Shown here: positions 44,837 through 52,509 of the stretch, in pieces
How the letters are laid out: every line of letters begins with the position of its first letter
Numbering within the stretch: the stretch's first letter is position 1
From: Brevundimonas terrae
GTDB lineage: Bacteria > Pseudomonadota > Alphaproteobacteria > Caulobacterales > Caulobacteraceae
Reading direction: 5' to 3'
Length of the DNA: 64,000 bases
NCBI RefSeq assembly: GCF_011761985.1
Contig: NZ_JAASQT010000001.1
Coordinates: forward strand, 496,001-560,000
Position numbers and translations under genes: made by a program
Notes under the pieces: model-generated
Database searches by the model: none
What the model was told of the DNA's origin: nothing
Seen by the model: the letters and a program-made list of their open reading frames with translations, nothing else

Positions 44837-45111
44837 GCGAAGCCGTCCACGCCGAAATGGCGATCTGCAACCAGCGCGGACTGCATGCCCGCGCCTCGGC
44901 CAAGTTCGTAAAGACCGCCTCGGAATTCGAGGCCCAAATCCACGTTTCCAAAGACGGCACCACGGTTGATGCCCGCTCGATCATGGGCTTGCTGATGCTG
45001 GGGGCCGGTATCGGCTCCTCGATCGCGGTCAAGGCCGAGGGCAGCGATGCCGCAGCGGCGGTTACGGCCCTGTCGGACCTCGTCGCCCGCCGCTTCGACG
45101 AAGAGGCCTAG
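44833..45111 (+). CDS. ptsH: HPr phosphocarrier protein
   Basis: A 92-residue HPr/NPr. The EI-phosphorylated His is His18 in QRGLHARASAKFV, and the HprK target serine is Ser49 in DARSIMGLLMLGA. It takes phosphate from PtsP (7.6-9.9 kb) and passes it to EIIA proteins. The stop codon interlocks with that of the convergent VOC-esterase gene in CTAG (45108-45111). Confidence 0.95.
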   Translation: MSEAVHAEMAICNQRGLHARASAKFVKTASEFEAQIHVSKDGTTVDARSIMGLLMLGAGIGSSIAVKAEGSDAAAAVTALSDLVARRFDEEA

Positions 45112-46628
45112 GCGTTCAGCCACGCCCGGATGGCGGCCTCGTCGGCATCGACCATCCAGTGACCGGCGCTGAGGGTCTGGTGATCCACCTGATGGCCGTG
45201 CGCTTGCAACGCCGCCTTGAGTGTCTCTGCGCTTTGGAGCGGGGCCAGATTGTCATCGGCACCCGAGAGCAGCAGCAGACGGCCTTCGCCCGTATCCGTT
45301 GAGACCTCGCCCGTCACGGCGTTTGCAGGCCGCAGCATGACCGCCTGTTTGACGCTGTCCGGATAAAGACGCGCCATCGCCCCGATCATGTCGGCCCCGT
45401 TGGAATAGCCCAGCAGCATCAGCGTGTCGGCCTCCAGCGCATAGCCACGGATAGCCCCCGCCAGAAAGGCATTGAAGGCCGCAGCTTCCGCGCGGATGTC
45501 CTTCTGGTCGAACACAGCATCGCCCTCACGGCGGAACCAGCGCAGATTGCCTTCTTCGGTGGCGCGGGCGCGCACACCCAGAAGCGCCGCACGCGGATTG
45601 ATCCGGTGCGCCAAAGGCATCAGCTCGGCCTCGTCGCCACTAGGGCCATGCAGCAGGACAATGGTCGAGCCGTCGGGATCTTCCGGCCAATAGAAGCGAT
45701 GCACGAACGGCAGGTCACGCTTGGGGCCGCGCATTTCGCCCGGACGCGAAAACTGCGGCAGCTTGATCCTCAGATCGTCGGCAACAAAGAACATCACCTC
45801 GGGCGGGAATTGCAAAGACTGGCCCAGTTGGTCTGCCGGTTCGTTGACGGTCAGACCCGGTAGGTCTGTGGCGCACTCGATCGACAGACCGCTGCTGTCG
45901 CGCACATAGAACGAGCTGAAATATTGCAGGTCGCGCACCATGGTCGGGACATGGTCCCTGAGGGTTTCGCGCAAGTTTTTCAGCGTCTCGATATCGGGGG
46001 CGCGGAAGGCCACATGGTCGGGCACGCCTGCGCCCTTTACCGACGGCACAAAGCCGGTGACGCTATGCACATCCACCACATCGGTGTCCGACTTCAGGCG
46101 GGTGACGCTGTCTTCGGTACGGGAGACACTATAGCCGAAATGGCCAAGGAAGCGGTTGGTCTCCTCGGCGCGGTCGCTGAGGAGGGTCACGCCGCGAATA
46201 TAGCAAGGTGCCGTGACCGAGCCGGAGCCTAAGGCCGCTTCGCTGGCCACCAGTTTGATAATCAGGCCGTCAGGGTCTTTCAGGCGCAGGACCGGCTCGC
46301 CGAATTCCTTGATCGGGCCCTCGGCGGGAATATTGGCCGAGATGGCCCGCATCATCCATTCGCCCAGACTGTCGGTCGGTACGGCAAAGGCGATTTCCGA
46401 CACCTGACCCAGCCCTGTGCGGCCACGGCCTGTGGCCTCCCACACCATGAAGCTGACGAGGGTGCCGGGGCGTCCGTCGGGTGCGCCATAGAACAGGTGA
46501 AGTTGCTCGGCATCCTCGAACCCGCCCGTCTGTTTGACGAGGTTCAGGCCCAGAAACCCCATGTAGAAATCCACATTGGCCTGAACATCGGCGGTGATGC
46601 TGGTGACGTGATGGATGCCGGTCGTCAT
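45108..46628 (-). CDS. Fusion of a two-module VOC dioxygenase-like protein and an alpha/beta-hydrolase esterase (MhqO-MhqD-like)
   Basis: A 506-residue fusion. Residues 1-130 and 145-255 are two vicinal-oxygen-chelate modules of the MhqO type, with candidate metal ligands His in GIHHVTSITAD, His in PDHVAFRAPD and Glu in LSIECATDL. Residues about 315-506 are a small alpha/beta hydrolase with LLHGPSGDEAELMPLA, the nucleophile in LGYSNGADM, Asp in LSGADDNLAPL and His in SAGHWMVDADE, matching the carboxylesterase MhqD. In Bacillus the two are separate genes for quinone stress. The fusion suggests sequential action on one substrate. It runs convergent into ptsH. Confidence 0.85.
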   Translation of the reverse strand: MTTGIHHVTSITADVQANVDFYMGFLGLNLVKQTGGFEDAEQLHLFYGAPDGRPGTLVSFMVWEATGRGRTGLGQVSEIAFAVPTDSLGEWMMRAISANIPAEGPIKEFGEPVLRLKDPDGLIIKLVASEAALGSGSVTAPCYIRGVTLLSDRAEETNRFLGHFGYSVSRTEDSVTRLKSDTDVVDVHSVTGFVPSVKGAGVPDHVAFRAPDIETLKNLRETLRDHVPTMVRDLQYFSSFYVRDSSGLSIECATDLPGLTVNEPADQLGQSLQFPPEVMFFVADDLRIKLPQFSRPGEMRGPKRDLPFVHRFYWPEDPDGSTIVLLHGPSGDEAELMPLAHRINPRAALLGVRARATEEGNLRWFRREGDAVFDQKDIRAEAAAFNAFLAGAIRGYALEADTLMLLGYSNGADMIGAMARLYPDSVKQAVMLRPANAVTGEVSTDTGEGRLLLLSGADDNLAPLQSAETLKAALQAHGHQVDHQTLSAGHWMVDADEAAIRAWLNA

Positions 46629-46649
46629 CGGGTATCTTTCGATCAGGAA

Positions 46650-46676
46650 CCCCGTCCGGCCTGTGACCGGACGGGG
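46650..46676 (-). other. Strong hairpin between the GST gene and the VOC-esterase gene
   Basis: CCCCGTCCGG and CCGGACGGGG pair perfectly around CCTGTGA. No T-run follows on either strand, so it is not a typical intrinsic terminator; it might act as a mRNA-stability or Rho-related element. Confidence 0.5.
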
Positions 46677-46703
46677 CTGTAAAGGCTTACGCTTTCAGAC
46701 GGC

Positions 46704-47321
46704 CTAGTTGCCGGATTCGCGGTCCAGAACCTTCTGGACAGCCGGATCGGCGGCCAGACGGTCGTGCAGGGCCAGAACGTTCGGATATTGCGTCAGGTTG
46801 CCTTCCAGCAGCTTCTTGCCCCAGCGGATCATCGGGAAGGCATAGGCGTCGATCACCGACTTGCCGTCCAAAATCCATTCGCGGCCCTCAAGGTGCTTGT
46901 CGAGGGTGGCGAACTGTTTGTGGACCAGAACGTGACCGGCGGCGACGACCTTGGCGCGGGCTTCGTCGCTCTCGTCGGTCGTATAGCGATACGGCATGAA
47001 GACCGGCCAGAAGGCGGCGTGCATGTCCGAGGTCAGGAAGGCCGACCAGCGATGGTTCTCGGCCTTTTGACGCAGGCTGTCGCCGCCCGACAGATTGGCC
47101 TCGGGGTGTTTTTGCGACAGATAGTCGAGGATGGCCCCCGCCTGGGTCAGCAGCCAGCCATCGTCCTCGCGCAGGGTCGGAACAGCCCCCGCCGGATTGA
47201 CCGCCAGAAGCTCGGGTGAGCCGTACTGGACTTTGACGGCCTCGAAGGGCGCACCGATCCATTCCAGAACAATATGCGGGGCCATCGAACAGGCACCTAC
47301 GGCGTAATACAGGGTCGGCAA
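46704..47321 (-). CDS. Glutathione S-transferase (beta-class-like)
   Basis: A 205-residue GST. The N-terminus LPTLYYAVGACSMAPHIVLE matches the bacterial GstA motif TLYYxPGACSLAPH, with the catalytic Cys/Ser pair. The glutathione-binding segment is NPAGAVPTLREDDGWLLTQAGAI. The start is the TTG at 47321, preceded by GGAG 8 bases upstream; the ATG at 47387 lies 22 codons earlier and would add an unrelated segment. Its substrate is unknown; the VOC-esterase gene follows at 46628 on the same strand, and both may handle electrophiles. Confidence 0.88.
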   Translation of the reverse strand: MPTLYYAVGACSMAPHIVLEWIGAPFEAVKVQYGSPELLAVNPAGAVPTLREDDGWLLTQAGAILDYLSQKHPEANLSGGDSLRQKAENHRWSAFLTSDMHAAFWPVFMPYRYTTDESDEARAKVVAAGHVLVHKQFATLDKHLEGREWILDGKSVIDAYAFPMIRWGKKLLEGNLTQYPNVLALHDRLAADPAVQKVLDRESGN

Positions 47322-47474
47322 GGGGGCAGCTCCGTCAAAAATCAGCAAGCGATCAAGTGGACATGGGCACGAACGGCACGGGTACAAGCTTAAGCATTTA
47401 TCCTAGGTTTCACGGTCAAGCTTTCTGTTCTAGCCTCGGCTCAGGATTGCTCACCAACAGCCATCGGGGTGGCT

Positions 47475-47639
47475 ATGCGGAACGACCCTTTATGCCTGCG
47501 CGAACAGGCCCGTATCCGGTTTCTCAGCATTGCCGCGATCATAGCGGCGATAGGCCTGACATGGTTTTCACTATCAGGCCCGTCCGCGGGAGAGGCTTGG
47601 GTGTCACAGCCTCCTGAAACGGTCCAGACCCTGCCCTAG
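47475..47639 (+). CDS. Candidate 54-residue single-pass membrane protein
   Basis: Found by hand translation. The ATG at 47475 opens a frame of 54 codons: a basic start (RNDPLCLREQARIRF), one membrane helix (LSIAAIIAAIGLTWFSL) and a polar C-terminus ending TVQTLP. GGGG lies 6 bases upstream. It is divergent from the GST gene and ends 5 bases before the convergent PepSY gene. No family recognised; the start and coding nature need support from conservation. Confidence 0.45.
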   Translation: MRNDPLCLREQARIRFLSIAAIIAAIGLTWFSLSGPSAGEAWVSQPPETVQTLP

Positions 47640-47643
47640 CCCC

Positions 47644-48375
47644 TTAGCCCGCCTTGCGGCGGGCGGCACGGACGGCGCGCGCCATTTTCAGGTCGCGCGA
47701 CAGGCGTATCCACAACAGGATAAAGCCGGTCACCACAATACTGAGCGTCAGAACTGTCAGACCGACCAGCAGCGGGTGGTTGAAATTGTCGCCATTCTTG
47801 AAGTCGAGAATGTGCAGCCGCCAGAAGAAATCATAGAAGCGCCACACCGCCGAACGCCGCGTCACAACCTCGCCGGTCTGGGGGGACAGATAGAAGGTTG
47901 TGCGCTCGGCATCCTTGAAATTCACGCGCCAGATCGGCCCGTCGCGGCCGGTTTCCTTGGGGGCCTGATCCAGCAGGATCGGCGGTTGCGCCGCCGCTGT
48001 GCCCCGATAGGCAGCCATGGCCAGCGCCGAAACTTCGTTGGCATCCATCGCCGCAAAAGGCCGACCCGTGGTGGCGTTCAGGGTCACAGCCTCGGCGCCC
48101 GACGGGGTCAGAACCCATGCGGGACCGCGTTGTGTGCCTTTAAGCTCGGCACGCGCCGGGGCAATGCCTGTGGTCTGCACCACATCGGCCAGAGGCAGGA
48201 CCTGTTCTACAGGCAGGGCCACAGGCGAGGCCGGTTTCAAACGATGCTCACTGCGGACCGTCTCGATCGGGATGGCGGTCATCACCACACCACCGGCCAC
48301 CCAGAACAGAACTTGCACGCCCACAACAAGGCCGATCCATTTATGGATCTGTGTCGAGTATCGCAGGACCTTCAT
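47644..48375 (-). CDS. PepSY domain-containing membrane protein
   Basis: A 243-residue protein. The N-terminus (RYSTQIHKWIGLVVGVQVLF) forms the first membrane helix, with the HKW motif typical of PepSY_TM proteins. The periplasmic region carries PepSY-like segments (AVTLNATTGRPFAAMDANE; WRVNFKDAERTTFYLSPQTG, with GEVVTRRSAVWR) and a final membrane helix (HPLLVGLTVLTLSIVVTGFI). Such proteins are often linked to siderophore uptake or reductase systems, but no such gene is adjacent. ATG 48375 has GGGGGA about 4 bases upstream; the frame extends to 48411. Confidence 0.85.
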   Translation of the reverse strand: MKVLRYSTQIHKWIGLVVGVQVLFWVAGGVVMTAIPIETVRSEHRLKPASPVALPVEQVLPLADVVQTTGIAPARAELKGTQRGPAWVLTPSGAEAVTLNATTGRPFAAMDANEVSALAMAAYRGTAAAQPPILLDQAPKETGRDGPIWRVNFKDAERTTFYLSPQTGEVVTRRSAVWRFYDFFWRLHILDFKNGDNFNHPLLVGLTVLTLSIVVTGFILLWIRLSRDLKMARAVRAARRKAG

Positions 48376-48541
48376 ATTTCCCCCTGATGCGCTTTCATGC
48401 GCCTCTATCACCCTGAAACCCTATACGCATAGCAGGGGTCTTCCCCTCGGCCCCGCCAAGAAGCGGTTAGGCGGCTGGCCCGTTTGCATTGGTCGGGTCG
48501 CATCCCCATCTATCGCCACTGGAGCGGGACAGCGATGACGC

Positions 48542-48570
48542 ATTGACGCCCCCGTATTGACGCCCCCCGT
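48542..48570. repeat. Short imperfect tandem repeat upstream of the GAF/Fis regulator
   Basis: ATTGACGCCCCCGT (48542-48555) and ATTGACGCCCCCCGT (48556-48570) are adjacent copies differing by one C. They lie 45-73 bases ahead of the regulator start; the remaining intergenic bases (48376-48541) show nothing recognisable. Confidence 0.7.
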
Positions 48571-48614
48571 CAAGACGCGTTTGATCCGTATCGGCGCAGC
48601 CTTGGAGGCCGACT

Positions 48615-49598
48615 GTGAATGATCGTTTACGTAACGACCATGGCAATCTGATCCGTCAGGCACTGGACGACAGCGCCGGTGCCCGCTCGGCCCTGGCGGC
48701 TTCATGGCGTCGTTCCATCACGCTTCACGGGCTGGACCCGATGCGGCACCGTCAGGTCGAGACCATTACCGACCTGCAACTGCGCGAGGCGCAACAGGCG
48801 ATGGAGCCTGTGACGCGCGCCGCCGAAGGGGTGCTGGACCGTCTGTTTCAGGCCGTCGGCGGTGTGGGCTGTTGCGTGCTGCTGACCAATACGGACGGCA
48901 TTCCGGTTGAACGGCGCGGCGCTGTGGCCGATGACCAGACCTTCCACCGCTGGGGCCTGTGGCCGGGGGCGGTATGGTCCGAGGCGGTCGAAGGCACCAA
49001 TGGCATTGGCACGGCTCTGGCCGAGCATCGCCCCGTCACCATTCACCGCGACCAGCATTTCCATGCGCGCAATACCGGACTGAGCTGCGTCACCTATCCG
49101 GTGCATGACCATCTGGGGCGGCTGGTGGGATCGCTGGACGTCTCTTCCTGTCGCGCCGATGCCACCGAAAGCATTCTCGGTCTGATTTCAACGGCTGTGG
49201 CCGATGCGGTTCGCGCCATCGAGGCCCAGACCTTCCGTCAGGCCTTCAGCGATGCGCGTATTGTGCTGGCCGGTGATGCCAGCGAACGCAACCACGCCGC
49301 ACTGTTGGCGGTGGACCGCGACGATCTGGTTATCGGCGCAACGCGGGCCGCGCGGCTGTCGCTGTTGATTACCGACGAGAGGATTGCCGCCCAGCTTCCG
49401 GCGGCTGATCTTTTGGCCCCAGCACAAGCGCCCTACGCCGAAACCGAAACCGATCTGCATGAGGCCGAGCGCGGGGCGGTACGGCGGGCGCTGGCCCGTT
49501 CCGGTGGCAATGTCTCGGCGGCGGCGCGGGCGCTGGGCATCAGTCGCGCCACCCTTCATCGCAAGCTGCACAAGCTGGGCCTGATCGAGTTGCACTGA
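48615..49598 (+). CDS. GAF-domain transcriptional regulator with Fis-type helix-turn-helix
   Basis: A 327-residue regulator with an AcoR/EatR-like layout minus the AAA+ domain. A GAF domain spans about 70-200 (VGCCVLLTNTDGIPVERRG, WSEAVEGTNGIGTALAEHRP, RNTGLSCVTYPVHDHLGRL) and a Fis-type HTH_8 lies at the C-terminus (RRALARSGGNVSAAARALGI, SRATLHRKLHKLG). Without AAA+ it cannot drive sigma-54 promoters. The start is GTG 48615 with GGAGG 6 bases upstream. It is followed by a perfect palindrome and the aldehyde dehydrogenase gene on the same strand, its likely target. Confidence 0.88.
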   Translation: MNDRLRNDHGNLIRQALDDSAGARSALAASWRRSITLHGLDPMRHRQVETITDLQLREAQQAMEPVTRAAEGVLDRLFQAVGGVGCCVLLTNTDGIPVERRGAVADDQTFHRWGLWPGAVWSEAVEGTNGIGTALAEHRPVTIHRDQHFHARNTGLSCVTYPVHDHLGRLVGSLDVSSCRADATESILGLISTAVADAVRAIEAQTFRQAFSDARIVLAGDASERNHAALLAVDRDDLVIGATRAARLSLLITDERIAAQLPAADLLAPAQAPYAETETDLHEAERGAVRRALARSGGNVSAAARALGISRATLHRKLHKLGLIELH

Positions 49599-49621
49599 CC
49601 TGTCGCAATCCTGCGACAGGT
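49598..49621. promoter_or_regulatory. 10-bp-arm perfect palindrome ahead of the aldehyde dehydrogenase gene
   Basis: ACCTGTCGCA, four bases (ATCC), TGCGACAGGT. It begins at the last base of the regulator's stop codon and lies 110 bases ahead of the aldehyde dehydrogenase start. No T-run follows, so an operator for the upstream GAF/Fis regulator is more likely than a terminator. The TGTCGCA arms fit a symmetrical HTH dimer site. Confidence 0.55.
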
Positions 49622-49730
49622 GTGCGCCGCACCATGAGTGCGCCCTCTGGCAAGTCCCCCACGGTCGTCCCAACGTCTCCTGAACGACGCCGAGCCACCG
49701 GCGCACAGGAAACAGCAGGAGGCCATTTCG

Positions 49731-51248
49731 ATGACCAAATCCGAATTTACCCGCAGCGTGACGCCGCAATACAAGGCCCGCTACGACAACTTCATCGGCG
49801 GTGAGTGGGTCGCCCCCGTCAATGGCCGCTATTTCGAGAATACCTCGCCGGTAAACGGCCGCGTGCTGTGTGAAGTGGCCCTGTCGGACGCTGCCGATGT
49901 GGAACTGGCACTGGACGCCGCCCATGCCGCCAAGGATGCATGGGGCACCACCAGCCCCGCCCAGCGCGCCCTGATGCTGAACCGCATCGCCGACCGCATG
50001 GAAGAAAACCTGCAAGCCATTGCCGAGGCCGAGACCTGGGACAACGGCAAGCCGGTGCGCGAAACCCTGGCCGCCGACATTCCGCTGGCGATTGACCATT
50101 TCCGCTATTTCGCCGGATGCATCCGCGCGCAGGAAGGCGGCCTGTCGCAGCTGGATAACGACACCGTGGCCTACCACTTCCACGAGCCGCTGGGCGTGGT
50201 CGGCCAGATCATTCCGTGGAACTTCCCCATTCTGATGGCGACGTGGAAGATTGCCCCTGCCCTCGCCGCCGGTAACTGCATCGTGCTGAAGCCTGCGGAG
50301 CAGACACCGGCCTCGATCCTGTTGCTGGTCGAGATCATTCAGGACCTGCTTCCGGCGGGCGTGCTGAACATCGTATCGGGCACCGGCATCGAGGTGGGCG
50401 AGCCGCTGGCCACCAATCCGCGCATCGCCAAGATCGCCTTTACCGGCTCGACCGCGGTCGGCCAGAAGATCATGGAATATGCGACCCAGAACATCATTCC
50501 GGTGACGCTGGAACTGGGAGGCAAGTCGCCGAACATCTTCTTCAAGGATGTGATGGATGCCGATGACGCCTTCCTCGACAAGGCGCTGGAAGGCTTTGTC
50601 ATGTTCGCGCTCAATCAGGGCGAGATCTGCACCTGCCCCAGCCGCGCCCTGATCCACGAAGACATCTATGAAGCCTTTATCGAAAAGGCGATTGCCCGCG
50701 TCGAAGCCATCAAGCAGGGCGACCCGCTGAACCCCGAAACCCAGGTCGGTGCACAGGCTTCGGCCCAGCAACTGAAGAAGATCCTGTCCTATCTGCAAAT
50801 CGGTAAGGACGAGGGTGCCGAGGTTCTGACCGGCGGCGAACAGGCCGTGCTGAAGGACGATCTGGCGGGCGGCTATTACATCAAGCCGACCATCTTCAAG
50901 GGCACCAATGACATGCGGGTGTTCCAGGAAGAAATCTTCGGCCCCGTTCTGGCTGTGACCACCTTCAAGACGCTGGAAGAAGCCATCGCCATCGCCAATG
51001 ACACCGAATACGGTCTGGGCGCAGGCGTGTGGTCGCGTGACATGAACACCGCCTACCGCGCCGGTCGCGGCATTCAGGCCGGTCGCGTCTGGACCAACTG
51101 CTATCACCAGTATCCGGCCCATGCCGCCTTTGGCGGTTACAAGAAGTCGGGCATTGGCCGCGAAAACCACCGCATGATGCTGGATCACTACCAGCAAACC
51201 AAAAACCTGCTGGTCAGCTACAGCCCCGACAAGCTGGGCTTCTTCTGA
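49731..51248 (+). CDS. NAD-dependent aldehyde dehydrogenase (AldA/ExaC-like)
   Basis: A 505-residue ALDH superfamily enzyme. N-terminal [20 protein letters not shown], cofactor-binding [20 protein letters not shown] and [12 protein letters not shown], catalytic Glu in [10 protein letters not shown], nucleophilic Cys in [13 protein letters not shown], and the C-terminal [14 protein letters not shown]. This type (ExaC/AldB) typically oxidises acetaldehyde and other short aldehydes. ATG 49731 ([10 protein letters not shown]) has GGAGG 8 bases upstream; the frame extends 31 codons. Context with the GAF/Fis regulator and palindrome suggests inducible alcohol/aldehyde use. Confidence 0.93.
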   Translation: MTKSEFTRSVTPQYKARYDNFIGGEWVAPVNGRYFENTSPVNGRVLCEVALSDAADVELALDAAHAAKDAWGTTSPAQRALMLNRIADRMEENLQAIAEAETWDNGKPVRETLAADIPLAIDHFRYFAGCIRAQEGGLSQLDNDTVAYHFHEPLGVVGQIIPWNFPILMATWKIAPALAAGNCIVLKPAEQTPASILLLVEIIQDLLPAGVLNIVSGTGIEVGEPLATNPRIAKIAFTGSTAVGQKIMEYATQNIIPVTLELGGKSPNIFFKDVMDADDAFLDKALEGFVMFALNQGEICTCPSRALIHEDIYEAFIEKAIARVEAIKQGDPLNPETQVGAQASAQQLKKILSYLQIGKDEGAEVLTGGEQAVLKDDLAGGYYIKPTIFKGTNDMRVFQEEIFGPVLAVTTFKTLEEAIAIANDTEYGLGAGVWSRDMNTAYRAGRGIQAGRVWTNCYHQYPAHAAFGGYKKSGIGRENHRMMLDHYQQTKNLLVSYSPDKLGFF

Positions 51249-51363
51249 CCGACCGCTGTCTGTTGGCCGCCTCTTCCCCCCTCGGCGGCTTCAGGGAAGT
51301 TTGAGACCAACTGCACTTTCCGAACAGACACTGTCCGACCGATCCCCCCACGGTCGCAGGCTC

Positions 51364-51394
51364 AGGCGCGGACTTTTAGTCCGCGCCTTTTTCT
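51364..51394 (+). terminator. Intrinsic terminator after the aldehyde dehydrogenase gene
   Basis: AGGCGCGGACT and AGTCCGCGCCT form an 11-bp stem around TTT, followed by TTTTTC. The remainder of 51249-51403 shows nothing recognisable. Confidence 0.92.
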
Positions 51395-51403
51395 TTTGTA
51401 CGC

Positions 51404-52390
51404 CTAGGCGCTCTTAAGACGCGGGAAGAGCGGTATGGCCAGAACGAATACCCAGACCACCAGCACGAAAGGCAGGGTCATGGCGGGCATGCCGACAGGC
51501 TCCAGCAGGGCGGATACTGCGGCATAGGCCAGTGGTGTGACCATGGTGGCCAAACCGGCATAGGCCAGGGACGCTGTGCTAGGGCGCAGGAATACGCTGG
51601 CCAAGGCAATAGCGGTCAAGACGCTGTTGAAACCGAACGCGCCCGAATAGATGGCGGCCTCGGCGGCGCCCATGCCCCATGCGACCATGGCCCCGATCAG
51701 TGATCCTGCCATGGCCGCGACAAAGCCGAGGCGCGAGCTGACCAGAAGGCCGGCAAGGAACAGGGCCCCCGTCACCGGACTGGCCTGAAAGAAGACCTGT
51801 GCCACGCCACTGAACAGGCCGTGGACCAGTGTCGAGCCGGTGACGAAGCCTTCAACCGTTGCGTCGTGAGGCAGGCCTGCAGAGGGCAAAAGCTCGGTGG
51901 ATTGCAGACGCCCGAAACGCGCCGTCGCCAGAAACACGCACAGGGTCGTAAACACGAACGGCGCCGTCAGCACCGGCAGTTTCCACACCCGCATCATGTT
52001 CAGCATCGCCGCCATCAGTACGCTGGAACAGGCGGCGGCCACGATCACACAGGCCCATGTCAGAACGCCCGGATGCAGGAAATAGAGTATCCCGACCGCC
52101 ACCAGCGCGCCGTTACAGCCGAACAGGCCGTCGCGGATCTGGGCGCGTTCGGCCCCCAGCAGACGGGCGGTCAGCGTGCTGGACAGCGTGCCGACCAGAA
52201 CCCCGATACCGAATAGGGTCGAGTTGTAGAAAACCCCGATGAGAAACAGCAGGCCTGCATAGCTGTTGTTCTGCAGCATGACCTGTCCCACGCCGCGCAG
52301 GACCGTGTCGACCAAACCCAATGCCCGCAAGGCAGGGCCGGAGGCGGAACCCGTATCGTCCCATACCAGTCCGGTTGATGACAGCTTCAT
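51404..52390 (-). CDS. Urea transporter (UT family)
   Basis: A 328-residue membrane protein of the UT/Yut urea channel family. Family signature segments are RGVGQVMLQNNSYAGLLFLI near residue 33 and, in the second half, VHGLFSGVAQVFFQASPVTGALF, showing the two-fold internal repeat. Around ten membrane helices are visible. No urease genes are in the window. ATG 52390 is preceded by AGGAG about 8 bases upstream. The gene is convergent with the aldehyde dehydrogenase. Confidence 0.9.
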   Translation of the reverse strand: MKLSSTGLVWDDTGSASGPALRALGLVDTVLRGVGQVMLQNNSYAGLLFLIGVFYNSTLFGIGVLVGTLSSTLTARLLGAERAQIRDGLFGCNGALVAVGILYFLHPGVLTWACVIVAAACSSVLMAAMLNMMRVWKLPVLTAPFVFTTLCVFLATARFGRLQSTELLPSAGLPHDATVEGFVTGSTLVHGLFSGVAQVFFQASPVTGALFLAGLLVSSRLGFVAAMAGSLIGAMVAWGMGAAEAAIYSGAFGFNSVLTAIALASVFLRPSTASLAYAGLATMVTPLAYAAVSALLEPVGMPAMTLPFVLVVWVFVLAIPLFPRLKSA

Positions 52391-52461
52391 GGCTTAACTC
52401 CTGACAATCCGGCCTTGAGCCTAGACTGTGCGGGTTAAGGAAAATCCTGCTCCGAAATGCA

Positions 52462-52494
52462 AACAGCCCCCTCGTCGAGGGGGCTGTTCACATT
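52462..52494 (-). terminator. Intrinsic terminator of the surface operon
   Basis: AACAGCCCCCTCG and CGAGGGGGCTGTT form a 13-bp inverted repeat; on the minus strand it lies just past the stop of the barrel gene (52510) and is followed by TTTGCATTTC. Confidence 0.8.
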
Positions 52495-52509
52495 TATCGG
52501 ATGGTCCGG

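Noticed and set aside
46650..46676. Hairpin considered as an intrinsic terminator
   Set aside because: The stem is strong but no T-run follows on either strand, so it is listed only as a hairpin.
48376..49730. Sigma-54 control of the aldehyde dehydrogenase gene
   Set aside because: The regulator has no AAA+ domain and I saw no GG-N10-GC element in a suitable position.
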